From: CAWIJJ01 sp963836405
GTDB lineage: Bacteria; Acidobacteriota; Terriglobia; Bryobacterales; Bryobacteraceae
Direction of reading: 5' to 3'
Length of the DNA stretch: 64,000 nt
Assembly (NCBI GenBank): GCA_963836405.1
Contig: CAWIJL010000003.1
Location: 505,259-569,258, forward strand
This document shows, one piece after another, positions 1 through 8,288 of this stretch. The number at the start of each line of letters is the position of its first letter. Positions within the stretch are counted from its first letter, which is position 1. The notes under the pieces were generated by a model that saw only the letters and a list, made by a program, of their open reading frames with translations, was not told where the DNA came from and did no database searches. The position numbers and the translations under genes are program-made.

Positions 1-688
1 CGGCGCCGTCAACATGGCGCACCTGGAGGTGGAGGAGACGGTGTTCGAGGCGCTGGCCTCCTGCTATGCGGCGGTGCTTCCCGAGGACCGGCAGGAAGGC
101 ATCGCGGTGGTGGATCTGGGCGCGCACTCCACCGAAATGGTAGTGTACTACGGCGACTCCATGCACCTTGCGTCCACCGTCCGGATTTGCGGCGATCATT
201 TCACGCGGGATATCTCCCAGGGACTGGTGCTGAGCTTCCAGGAGGCCGAGCTGATCAAGCACGAATTCGGCAGCGCGCTTTCCGCCACGTGTCCGGAAAA
301 CGTGTTCGTGGAACTTCCCAGCCACGGCAACCGCGAGCCGCGCCAGGCGCAATGGCGGTTCGTGAACCAGATTCTCGAGGCGCGCGCCAGCGAACTGTTT
401 CGCTACGTGCGCAGCGAGCTCACCCGCGTCGGGATGGATCGCGCGCTGATGGGCGGAGTGTTTCTGACGGGAGGCGCGGCGCGGCTTCCGGACTTGTGCG
501 ATGTGGCGGAGCGGGAGCTGCAATGTCAGGCCCGCTACGGCATCGCCATCGGGATCAAAGACTGGCCGGACAGTATGAACGATCCGGACTGGAGCACGGC
601 CGCCGGTCTCGCCATGTACTCCGGGAAGCTCAAAGAGGCCGAACAGACACGGCAGTCGGGCAGTTGGCTGGACCGGGTATTGCGATAG
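1..688 (+). CDS. ftsA: Cell division protein FtsA, C-terminal part
   Basis: Actin-like ATPase that tethers FtsZ to the membrane at the division site. The 5' end is cut off by the window edge: the frame is already open at base 2, so the first Met at 14 is internal. Visible are the second phosphate-binding loop (VVDLGAHSTEM), the adenosine-side loop (FLTGGAARLPDL) and a short amphipathic C-terminal helix (SWLDRVLR) of the kind FtsA uses for membrane binding. ftsZ starts 22 nt downstream on the same strand, the usual ftsA-ftsZ order. The divergent actin-like core and the neighbour make the call safe; the missing N-terminus cannot be assessed. Confidence 0.93.
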   Translation, partial: GAVNMAHLEVEETVFEALASCYAAVLPEDRQEGIAVVDLGAHSTEMVVYYGDSMHLASTVRICGDHFTRDISQGLVLSFQEAELIKHEFGSALSATCPENVFVELPSHGNREPRQAQWRFVNQILEARASELFRYVRSELTRVGMDRALMGGVFLTGGAARLPDLCDVAERELQCQARYGIAIGIKDWPDSMNDPDWSTAAGLAMYSGKLKEAEQTRQSGSWLDRVLR

Positions 689-710
689 GTATCTCGCCTG
701 GAGGTGGACG

Positions 711-1977
711 ATGGGGCTGATGGATTCGAATCTGGACGATCTTAAGTACGAGATGGAAGAAGAGTCTCGCGCCGGCGCGAGGATCAAAGTCGTCGGTGTC
801 GGCGGCGCCGGCTGTAACGCGGTGGCGCGCATGGTGGAAGAGGGCGTAGACGGAGTAGAGTTCTACGCGCTCAACACGGACGTGCAGGCGCTCGACGTCT
901 GCAAGGTTCCCAACAAGCTGCAACTCGGCCCGAAGATCACCGGTGGGCTGGGCGCCGGATCCAATGTGGACATCGGGCGGCAGGCGGCAATGGAGAATAC
1001 CGATGAGATCGTGGAGGTGCTGCAAGGCGCCGACATGGTGTTCGTCACGGCGGGGCTTGGGCGGCGGAACGGGCACCGGCGCAGCGCCGGTGATCGCCGG
1101 TCTTGCCAAGGAACTGGATGCGCTGACGGTGGCCGTGGTCACCAAGCCGTTCGGATTCGAGGGGCCGCGGCGGAAGCGCCTCGCTAACGACGGCCTGCGC
1201 AAGCTGGCCGGCACCGTGGACACGGTCATCGCCATTCCCAACGACCGGCTTCTGGCCCTGGTTCCCCGCGGCACCAGCTTCTTCGCCGCCTTCAAGGCGG
1301 CCGACGACCTGCTGCTGCAGGCCGTGCAGGGTATCAGCGACATCATCATCACGCCCGGGCTGATCAACCGCGACTTCTCCGACATCAAGTCCACCATGGG
1401 AGGAATGGGCTTTGCCATGATGGGCACGGCTATTGCGCATGGCGAGAATGCGGTGCTGGAGGCCGCGCGGCAGGCGATCACCTGCCCGCTCCTCGAAGAT
1501 GCCCGCATTTCCGGTTCGCGGAGTGTGCTGATCAATATCACGGGTTCGAGCCGGCTCGGCCTGCATGAAGTGAGCGAAGCCTGCTCGCTGATCCGGGAGG
1601 CGGCGAACTGCGACGACCTGCAGGTGAATTTCGGCGTCATTCTGAACGAAGCCCTGGGCGACGGGGTGAAGATCACGGTGATCGCTACCGGGTTCCGTCC
1701 CGAGGACTTCGATTTTGAGGAGACGCGTCCGGCGGCGGGCAATGTAGTGCGCGTGGAGCGGGTAGCAGCGCCCGCACCGGAGCCGGAACCGGAACCGGTA
1801 GTGGTGGTGATGCCGCCCGATCCTGAGCCGGAACCGATAATGCAAGCTGCGGCACCCGCTCTGGAACCCGAGCCCGAGCTGGAAATCGAGCCCGAACTGA
1901 TGGTTGAACCCGAGATGTTGCTGGATATGGACGATCTGGACACGCCGGCGTATCTGCGGCAGAACCGGCTGAACTGA
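711..1977 (+). CDS. ftsZ: Cell division GTPase FtsZ, interrupted by a one-base frameshift
   Basis: Tubulin-like GTPase forming the Z-ring. The start has an excellent Shine-Dalgarno (GGAGGTG at 700). The N-terminal frame carries VGVGGAGCNAV, and the frame then shifts exactly at the tubulin signature. The expected G-L-G-G-G-T-G-T-G is recovered by removing one G from the GGG at 1059-1061, after which reading continues in the other frame through NDRLL, TPGLINRDFSD and the T7-loop region to the stop at 1977. The restored product is about 421 residues, a normal FtsZ length. It has an acidic Pro/Glu-rich linker (about residues 345-405) and a C-terminal peptide (DTPAYLRQNRLN) of the type that binds FtsA. 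Because the gene is essential and otherwise intact, a sequencing or assembly insertion is the likely cause. Confidence 0.9.
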
Positions 1978-2010
1978 TTTCGGACACGGCCGCGGGCGCA
2001 ACAGGAACTG

Positions 2011-2424
2011 CTAGCGGGGCTCGCTCCGCTTGACCTGGACGCGCCTGCGGCCCTCCTGCAGGTTCTGTTTCGCCTTATTCCGGGCGGCTTCGCTCACCTG
2101 AATCCGGTTGTTCACCACCCTGGCACCGGCGATTCTGGCAAGCCGGGTGGCGGTTCCCTTGTGTTGCAGAACGTCGGTCTTACCCTCGAGCGTGGCCACC
2201 CCGCCTTGCACCCGGACGGTGAAGTGGTCCAGGGAAATCTTGGATTGGGCGAATTTTCCGCGGATCGTCGTTTCCAGCTGCGCATCGCCGGCCGGGGGAG
2301 CTTTTGGGCGAACCGCCTGCTTGCCCGCGGGGTGTGTTGCCGGCGCCGCCGGCCCGGCCTGCCAGCCCGGCAGCGGGGCCAGCGTGAGCATCGCAATCAA
2401 AGCCATCGATCTCCAGAGCTGCAT
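2011..2424 (-). CDS. Exported BON-domain protein
   Basis: A 137-residue protein with an N-terminal signal peptide (hydrophobic stretch through about residue 22, then an Ala/Pro-rich spacer). One BON domain covers about residues 48-115 (LETTIRGKFAQSKI, then VQGGVATLEGKTD and VVNNRIQVSEAA). BON domains bind phospholipid and usually sit in periplasmic or outer-membrane-associated osmotic stress proteins. The last 20 residues are basic. It converges on ftsZ and diverges from cas10, so it belongs to neither operon. The precise role is unknown. Confidence 0.75.
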   Translation of the reverse strand: MQLWRSMALIAMLTLAPLPGWQAGPAAPATHPAGKQAVRPKAPPAGDAQLETTIRGKFAQSKISLDHFTVRVQGGVATLEGKTDVLQHKGTATRLARIAGARVVNNRIQVSEAARNKAKQNLQEGRRRVQVKRSEPR

Positions 2425-2467
2425 AAAGAGTATGGTTCGCGGGCCGGCGTGGGATTCTCAGGAATTG

Positions 2468-2476
2468 TGCTAGAGT
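2468..2476 (+). promoter_or_regulatory. Possible extended -10 element for the cas10-csm operon
   Basis: TGCTAGAGT fits an extended -10 (TGnTAnAnT) and would start transcription near 2483, about 23 nt before the cas10 ATG. No good -35 box is visible. It lies in the 81-bp divergent gap between the BON gene and cas10, where a promoter is needed. Confidence 0.3.
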
Positions 2477-2505
2477 GAGGGTTTCTCAAGGCTTTTCTGC
2501 ATTCG

Positions 2506-3960
2506 ATGCCCGAACAGATCCTGCTTCAAGGAAAAATCCTGGGCACAGAAGAGTTCCTTTTGGCTGGTTCCGCCGAAGGGCGTTCCACGCGTTCGGCAGG
2601 CGAAGACTTGCTTGCTGGCCGTTCGCAATGGATCACTCTGCTGTGTGAAGTTCTGCCGCGCGCGCTGCTTGCCGAGCTCGGCCTGTCCCGCATTCTGCTC
2701 GGTTCGAGCGGCGGCGGCCAGTTCCTCGTCGTGCTCCCGGGAGAGGCGCGTGAACCCGCGGAGGCGTTTCTGGCGAGTGCCGCCGCGCAAGTTTCCGAGT
2801 TAAGCGCGGGCGTGGCGCGCCTGATCTGGGCGGTGACAGACAACCTGGGCGACTGGGCGGTCATCCGCAAACGGCTTCGCGACTCGCTCGATGCCAAACG
2901 CCACGCGCCCCTGGCCGGCACAGCCGCCACCGCCTTCGAGCCGCGTACCCGGGCGACGGGTACCGGCGCGGATAGCTACTTCGCCCGGGAACTCGGCTCA
3001 AAGGTGCGGGAGGCGTCGCGGATCGGCTGGTCCCCCGAGGATCCCGGCAAAGTGACGCCGAATGAGGGCAAGCACACCTGGACCCTTAGCTCCAATATTT
3101 CGCCCGACGGCATCATGCTGGCCCGCCATGCCGCGCCCTCCGACGACGGCAAGTCGCTGGCGCCGGTGCAGACGCTGGCGCGCCGCGCGCAGGGGCGCTC
3201 CATTTGGGGCGTTTTGCGCGGCGACGTGGACAATTTTGGCCTGCGCCTGCGCCGCGTGCACAGTATCGAGGAGCACGTCCCGCTTTCGGTACTGTACAAG
3301 CAGTTCTTCGCCGGCGAGTTGGAAGTGCTGTGTTCGCTGCCGGAGTTCTGGCGCAAGGTCAGCATCGTCTATTCGGGCGGCGACGATTTCGCCGTGTACG
3401 GCTCCTGGGATGCCCTCATCGCGTTGGCGCGCGAGGTGCAGCGCCTGTTCCACCGTTTCACCGAGGAAAATCTCAAGGAATACCCGGGCGCGGAAGGCAA
3501 GACGATTTCCATGGCGATTGCGCTGGCGCCGGAGACGTACTATCCGCTCTCGGCGGTGTACGAGGAGGCCGGCCGGAACCTGGATCTGGCTAAGGCTGCC
3601 GACAAGGACTGCATCTTCCTGCTGGGCCGGATCCTCGAATGGCGGCACCTGGCGGATGCGGCGGAACTGAAGGACACGGTCACCCGCCTGGTGCACGACT
3701 TTCGCATGTCGCGACAGTTCCTGTATCAGTTGCGCAGCTTCTACCGGCGCGACGCTTACGGCGAAGGCCATAACGAGACACAACGCACCTGGCGCTTCCA
3801 GCGCCGTTTCAACCGCATCCTGAGCGGCACGCGCGACCGCGAGTTTCAGAAACTTCGGACTCACCTGATCAGCGAGATGGGGCGTAAGTCGGCGGAAGTG
3901 AAGCTCCGGCCCGCGGGCCTGGTGGCCCTGGAGTGGGCCCGATTGGTAACAGAGGTTTAG
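2506..3960 (+). CDS. cas10: Cas10/Csm1, type III-A large subunit without HD domain
   Basis: Large subunit of a Csm effector complex; after target RNA binding the Palm domains make cyclic oligoadenylate. The second Palm holds an intact cyclase motif, GGDD at residues 291-294 inside YSGGDDFAVYG, preceded by a conserved RGDVDNFG strand. The first Palm-like domain lies at the very start (GLSRILLGSSGGGQFLVVLP, about residues 60-79). At 484 residues it is far shorter than a typical Csm1 of 750 or more. The whole N-terminal HD nuclease is absent, and no zinc-binding CxxC pair is seen. Upstream sequence belongs to the divergent BON gene, so the HD region is not simply mis-started. The predicted complex would therefore signal by cyclic oligoadenylate and cut target RNA through Csm3, but not degrade ssDNA through an HD site. 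csm2 starts 4 nt after the stop. Confidence 0.93.
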   Translation: MPEQILLQGKILGTEEFLLAGSAEGRSTRSAGEDLLAGRSQWITLLCEVLPRALLAELGLSRILLGSSGGGQFLVVLPGEAREPAEAFLASAAAQVSELSAGVARLIWAVTDNLGDWAVIRKRLRDSLDAKRHAPLAGTAATAFEPRTRATGTGADSYFARELGSKVREASRIGWSPEDPGKVTPNEGKHTWTLSSNISPDGIMLARHAAPSDDGKSLAPVQTLARRAQGRSIWGVLRGDVDNFGLRLRRVHSIEEHVPLSVLYKQFFAGELEVLCSLPEFWRKVSIVYSGGDDFAVYGSWDALIALAREVQRLFHRFTEENLKEYPGAEGKTISMAIALAPETYYPLSAVYEEAGRNLDLAKAADKDCIFLLGRILEWRHLADAAELKDTVTRLVHDFRMSRQFLYQLRSFYRRDAYGEGHNETQRTWRFQRRFNRILSGTRDREFQKLRTHLISEMGRKSAEVKLRPAGLVALEWARLVTEV

Positions 3961-3964
3961 GAAA

Positions 3965-4465
3965 ATGCCACAAGAGCAGGAGCAACGGAAGGAAAACCGT
4001 CCCCCGCGCGGCGAAGGACGCGGACCACAGGGCGGCCACGGCGGCCCGCGCGGCGATCGTCCGCCGGGCGACCGCGGAGACCGCGGAGAGCGCCGCGGCT
4101 TCGACCGCGGGCGGCCGGAGGGCCCGCCCGAAATCGAGCTCGAGAAGCTCATCGGAGACAGCCTGTACCTGGACAATCAGGCGCACGCCATCGTCAGCCG
4201 CATGCGCGATATGGACTCGGGGACCAAGAGCCAGTTGCGCCGCCTGTACAGCGCCGTGCGCCGCGCCGTGCGCGCACCGGAAGGCGAGCGGCAGCACGAG
4301 TTCGTGATGCTGCGAGCGCGCCTGGCCTACACTATCGCGCGCCACGGGCTGCGCAGTCTCGACCAGCTCGAGAAGTTGCTTCTCCAGGTAACTCGCAGGA
4401 ACGATATTCGCGGGTACGAACGGTTCAAGGATCTATTCGAGGCCATCGTGGCCTACAACGAGTAA
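3965..4465 (+). CDS. csm2: Csm2, small subunit of type III-A complex, with RG-rich N-terminal tail
   Basis: Helical small subunit lining the target RNA channel of the Csm filament. Residues about 58-166 form the helical domain (LEKLIGDSLYLDNQAHAI through RYERF-like GYERFKDLFEAIVAYNE), which matches Csm2 in size and position. The first 55 or so residues are an extra, probably disordered segment rich in Arg, Gly, Pro, Asp and Glu (repeated RGD, GDRG and RRG units), not part of the usual 110-150-residue Csm2. It sits between cas10 (4-nt gap) and csm3 (3-nt gap), so translation is probably coupled. Such RG-rich tails often bind RNA; that role here is inference. Confidence 0.88.
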   Translation: MPQEQEQRKENRPPRGEGRGPQGGHGGPRGDRPPGDRGDRGERRGFDRGRPEGPPEIELEKLIGDSLYLDNQAHAIVSRMRDMDSGTKSQLRRLYSAVRRAVRAPEGERQHEFVMLRARLAYTIARHGLRSLDQLEKLLLQVTRRNDIRGYERFKDLFEAIVAYNE

Positions 4466-4468
4466 CGC

Positions 4469-5305
4469 ATGAGCGCACACACCACACAAACCGAGCTGAA
4501 ACTCATCGGCAAACTGATCCTCGAAGGCGAGATGCACTGCGAAACCGGTCTGCACGTGGGTGCGGGCAAGGGTTCGCTGGAGATCGGCGGGTCGGACAAT
4601 CCTGTGGTCAAGGACGCGTTCGGCCGGCCCTATGTGCCGGGCAGTTCGCTGCGCGGCAAGATCCGCTCCCTGCTGGAGCAATCGGCCGGCCTGGCGGTTC
4701 CCACGGAACTCGTTTTTCTGTCGCGGCGCAAGGGCCAGGAAGTGCGTATCCATCAGAGCGACCGTCCGGACGACGAGATCTGCCTGCTGTTCGGGCGCAA
4801 TCCCGGACGCATGGAGCGGGTACAGGGAGAAACCCTTGACACCACGCAGGCCACTCCGGCGCGCCTCGCCGTTTTCGACGCTCCGCTCGACGCCGACAGC
4901 ATCACCGCGCAGATGCGGGAAAATTTGGACGACGAACTCACCGAAGTCAAGAGCGAGAACGCCATCGACCGCATCACCTCGCAGGCCAATCCCCGTACGC
5001 TGGAACGTGTTCCGGCCGGAGCCCGCTTCCGCACGCGCTTCGTGATGGATGTGTTATGCGAGGAAGACGCGCCCTTGTTCGCGCGCGTGCTCGAAGGGCT
5101 GCGGCTGCTCGAAGACGATTCGCTGGGTGGGGGCGGCTCGCGCGGCAGTGGCCGGGTGAGTTTCGCCAACCTGCGCCTGGTATGGCGCGGCCGGAATTAC
5201 TATGCCTCGGGCGCCGTCGAAAAGGAGATCGCGGCCGGAGCCACGCTGGGTGCGATTCAGACGGCCGTGAACGAGTCGGGCTTTAACTTTTTGAAAGACG
5301 AGTAA
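4469..5305 (+). CDS. csm3: Csm3, RAMP backbone subunit and target RNA nuclease
   Basis: Cas7-family backbone protein that binds the crRNA spacer and cuts target RNA at 6-nt steps. Visible are the N-terminal RRM start (GKLILEGEMHCETGLHVGAG), the catalytic-Asp loop IGGSDNPVVKD with Asp43 at the position of the known Csm3 catalytic Asp, the RAMP motif YVPGSSLRGKIRSLLE, and the late Gly-rich loop GGGGSRGSGRVSF. Length is 278 residues against about 220-250 for many Csm3 proteins. The stop overlaps the csm4 start (TAATG). Confidence 0.95.
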   Translation: MSAHTTQTELKLIGKLILEGEMHCETGLHVGAGKGSLEIGGSDNPVVKDAFGRPYVPGSSLRGKIRSLLEQSAGLAVPTELVFLSRRKGQEVRIHQSDRPDDEICLLFGRNPGRMERVQGETLDTTQATPARLAVFDAPLDADSITAQMRENLDDELTEVKSENAIDRITSQANPRTLERVPAGARFRTRFVMDVLCEEDAPLFARVLEGLRLLEDDSLGGGGSRGSGRVSFANLRLVWRGRNYYASGAVEKEIAAGATLGAIQTAVNESGFNFLKDE

Positions 5306-7137
5306 TGAATCCGGGACTGGTCGTCAAACTCCGTCCCGCCGGGCCTTGGAGAATCGGTCCGGATTCGGGGGCGCGTAACCGCGTCGACGCGATCTATCAC
5401 AGCGATTCGCTGTATTCCGCGGTCACGTCCGCCATGGCGCGTCTGGGTTCGCTCGAAGAATGGCTGGAGGCCACCGCCCGCAGCGCCGCGCCGGCGGTCT
5501 GTTTCAGTTCCTGTTACCCCTTTCTGGACGACATCGGTTTCGTGGTTCCGCCGCGGACGATCTGGCCGCCGACCTCGCCGTCGCTGTTGTCGGCCCGCGT
5601 GCGCTGGAAGTCGGCCCGTTTCGTACCGATCGCCATCGTGCAGTCGGTCCTCGCCGGCCGCCGGCTCGATCAGAACCAGTGGAACGTAGATGGCGCTAGC
5701 GAGTGCCTGGTCCCGGCGGGAAGTCCGGGGCCGTTCCGCACCGCGGTTCGCTGGAATGCGGCGGTGGACCGGCTGACGGGTGCAACCGAACGCCACGCCA
5801 CCGCCTGCATGGAATTTCGAGCAGGCGCGGGACTTTGGGCGGCTGCCGGTTTTGCCGGTGAGGCGGCGCACCAGCGTTGGGCCGGTCCGGTGAAAGCCGC
5901 CTTCCGTCTCCTGGCGGACACGGGATTCGGCGGCGAGCGATCGCGCGGCTGGGGCCGTGCGGATGCCCCGGAGTTTGTGGACGGAGTTCTGCCGGACATG
6001 ATTCTTGGGCCGGTGGAGACGCGGGCGGCGGCTAAGCGCGCCGGTTCGGCGGTGCTGCCGATGTCCACCCCCGAACCCGAGGCGCCGTCAACGGAAAGTG
6101 TCGCCGGCGACGGAACAGCCGGCGGCGGCTGAGACTGCGGAAGCGCCTGTTTCGGAAGGCGAGACACCCGCGGCAGTCGAGTCGCCATCGGAACCAACGC
6201 CGGAAACCGAAGCACCGCGACGGCCGAACCCGCAGCGGAAGCGGCGCCAGAAGCCGAAGCGCCCGCGCCAACCGAGCCCGTAGCGGAAGCGGCGCCGGAA
6301 GCCGAAGCACCCGCGCAGGCCGAGCCCGTAGCGGAAGCGGCGCCAGAAGCCGAAGCGCCCGCGCAGACCGAGCCCGCAGCGGAAGCCGCGCCGGAAGCCG
6401 AAGCACCCGCGATGGTGGAGCCCCCAGCGGAAGCGGCGCCGGAAGCCGACGCACCCGCGCAATCCGAGCCCGCAGCGGAAGCTGCGCCAGAAGCCGAAAC
6501 ACCCGCGCAACCCGAGCCCGCAGCGGAAGCTGCGCCGGAAGCCGAAGCACCCGCGCAACCCGAGCCCGCAGCGGAAGCTGCGCCAGAAGCCGAAACACCC
6601 GCGCAACCCGAGCCCGCAGCGGAAGCCGCGCCGGAAGCCGAAGCACCCGCGCAACCCGAGCCCGCAGCGGAAGCCGCGCCAGAAGGCGAAGCACCCGCGC
6701 AGAGCGAGCCCGCACCGGAAGCCCTGCCCGAAGCCGAAGCCCCCCCGCCAGCCGAGCCGACGCCAGCCAAGCCCGAGCCCGAGCCCCATGCCGAAGCCCC
6801 CCCGCCAGCCGTCGAATCCGCCGCTGAACCGGCTGCTGCCGCAGCGATCCAAAAAACCCGTCCCCACTGGCTCCTGTCGCTGTTCACCCCGGCGGCCGCC
6901 GATACGGTCGACTGGGCTCGCGGCAACTACACCGTTCTGGTCCGCAGCGGCCGAATCGATAGTCCTGCCGGCTCCGGCGAACTCAAGAAACACTTGCAGA
7001 TGGTCTCGGAAGGCTCTGTGGTCTATGCCTCCACCGCGCCATGCGGCGCGGCGCCCGACGTGGCGCCGGACGGGTTTGCGCACCCGGTCTTCCGCGCCGG
7101 CTTCGCGCTGTCCATCGAAATTCCCGAGGTGAGTTGA
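5305..7137 (+). CDS. csm4: Csm4, with a large A/P/E repeat insertion and two compensating frameshifts
   Basis: Cas5-like RAMP that caps the complex by holding the crRNA 5' handle and contacting Cas10. The N-terminal domain (about residues 1-230, including YHSDSLYSAV and GFGGERSRGWGR) and the C-terminal domain (WARGNYTVLVRSGRI to VFRAGFALSIEI, 6910-7134) both resemble Csm4 and lie in the same frame. Between them lie about 270 residues of A/P/E-rich low complexity, mainly a 16-residue repeat. Read strictly, the frame stops at TGA 6130. Acidic linker-like sequence continues in the +1 frame from about 6100 to 6213. Restoring one C at 6214-6215 (ACCG to ACCCG) returns to the original frame with a perfect repeat. 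So there is one extra base near 6098-6110 and one missing base at 6214, net zero; the restored length is about 610 residues against about 300 usual. The indels may be assembly error. The stop overlaps the csm5 ATG (TGATG). Confidence 0.82.
6223..6750 (+). repeat. 48-bp tandem repeat coding for 16-residue A/P/E units inside csm4
   Basis: Ten near-perfect 48-bp units plus one decayed unit run in frame. Each encodes a variant of E-P-A-A-E-A-A-P-E-A-E-A-P-A-Q-P. Differences are mostly single codons (Val, Thr, Ser, Met or Gly swaps), showing recent tandem duplication with some divergence. The encoded chain is strongly acidic and Pro-spaced, so extended rather than globular. The flanks (6105-6222 and 6750-6850) are similar in composition but not periodic. 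Confidence 0.95.
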
Positions 7138-8282
7138 TGCGATACCGCCTCACATGTCTGACTCCCCTGCTGGTCGGTGACGGGCGCAAGCTGAGCCCCA
7201 TCGACTACATGGTCTGGAAAGACCACGTCAACGTGCTCGACCAGTGGCGCATCTTCCGCCTGCTGGCCAAAGGGCCGCGCCTCGAGGGCTACCTGACGCA
7301 GTTGAAGAAAGCGGACAAGCTCGATTTCGCGTCCTGGGGCGGCTTTGCGCAGAATTTCGCGGGCCGCCGTGTTCCTTTCGAATCCACCGCCTATTCGGCC
7401 TACTGGAACCGCGCCTCCGGCGATAGCCTGCACATCCCGACCTTCGCTTCCGGCGCCTCCGGGCCCTACCTGCCGGCAACCGCCATCAAGGGCGGACTCC
7501 GTACGGGCATGGTCTTTGCCAACTGGCGCGACGGCATGTTGCAGGAAGTGGCGGCCCGCGCTAAAGGAGACCGCCCGCCCCGCCGTCCCGCCGAAAGCAT
7601 CGAAGACCAGGCACTCGGGTCCGCCGGCGCGAGCCGCATGCGCTTTGCCGGGGCGGGCGATTCGGCCGTGGTGGCCACGCAGGAATTCAAAATCTACCTG
7701 CTGCGGACTTCCACCCTTCTGCCGCGCGGAGCCGGTTTCGCGCTGGGCTGGAAGACCAGCCCTCGCGGAGCGGTGGATGGCGGGCGTCCGGACGAGAGTA
7801 CCCCGTGGTTCGCCGAGATGGCCAACCCCGGAGCGGTGTTCGAAGGCGATTGGAACGAAAAGACCGCGCTGCTTCAGCCCGAGATCCGCCGCACCATCCG
7901 CTGGCCGGAATCCCTCAGCCGCGCGCGTATCTTCGAATCGGCCAACGTGTACGCCGCCGGCCTGATCGCCCTCCAGCGCCAGTACGCGTCCTGGGCCGGG
8001 CTCGGCCTGCTCGACCGCAGCATGGAGGAACTCGAACAGCGCCTGGCCGCCGCGCGCGACGGCGGATCGTGCCTGCTCTGTCTCGGCTGGGGCGGGGGAC
8101 TGACCGCCAAAAGCGCGTGGCTCGACGCGAACAACCCCGACTACCGCCAGATCCTCCAGCAGTATTCGCTCTACAACCGGGCGCTCGCGAGCAACCTGCC
8201 GTTTCCCAAGACGCGGCGCATAGTGTTTCTGAACAACCGCCCCGCTACGCTACCCGGCTGGGTCGAACTGGCCGTCGAATAG
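7137..8282 (+). CDS. csm5: Csm5, type III-A RAMP at the 3' end of the complex
   Basis: Cas7-family protein that caps the Csm filament near the crRNA 3' end and recruits trimming nucleases. The N-terminus (MRYRLTCLTPLLVGDG) and the RAMP motif GPYLPATAIKGGLRTGM (about residues 113-129) are typical. The middle region has SAGASRMRFAG followed by a long C-terminal segment. At 381 residues it is of normal Csm5 size. The ATG shares one base with the csm4 stop, so it is translationally coupled. It is the last cassette gene; the next gene, thrB, points the other way. Confidence 0.88.
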   Translation: MRYRLTCLTPLLVGDGRKLSPIDYMVWKDHVNVLDQWRIFRLLAKGPRLEGYLTQLKKADKLDFASWGGFAQNFAGRRVPFESTAYSAYWNRASGDSLHIPTFASGASGPYLPATAIKGGLRTGMVFANWRDGMLQEVAARAKGDRPPRRPAESIEDQALGSAGASRMRFAGAGDSAVVATQEFKIYLLRTSTLLPRGAGFALGWKTSPRGAVDGGRPDESTPWFAEMANPGAVFEGDWNEKTALLQPEIRRTIRWPESLSRARIFESANVYAAGLIALQRQYASWAGLGLLDRSMEELEQRLAAARDGGSCLLCLGWGGGLTAKSAWLDANNPDYRQILQQYSLYNRALASNLPFPKTRRIVFLNNRPATLPGWVELAVE

Positions 8283-8288
8283 ATCGCT

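Noticed and set aside
6130..6132. TGA in csm4 as a selenocysteine codon
   Set aside because: Sequence right after it in that frame is not family-like until about 6215; the acidic linker continues in the next frame, so indels explain it better.
6223..6750. Regular 48-bp repeats resembling a CRISPR array beside cas genes
   Set aside because: The repeats are contiguous without unique spacers, stay in frame and encode a 16-residue A/P/E unit inside csm4.
5670..7083. Long minus-strand frames with Ser/Gly- or Phe/Arg-rich repeats
   Set aside because: They are antisense readings of the csm4 repeat; periodicity comes from the repeat itself.
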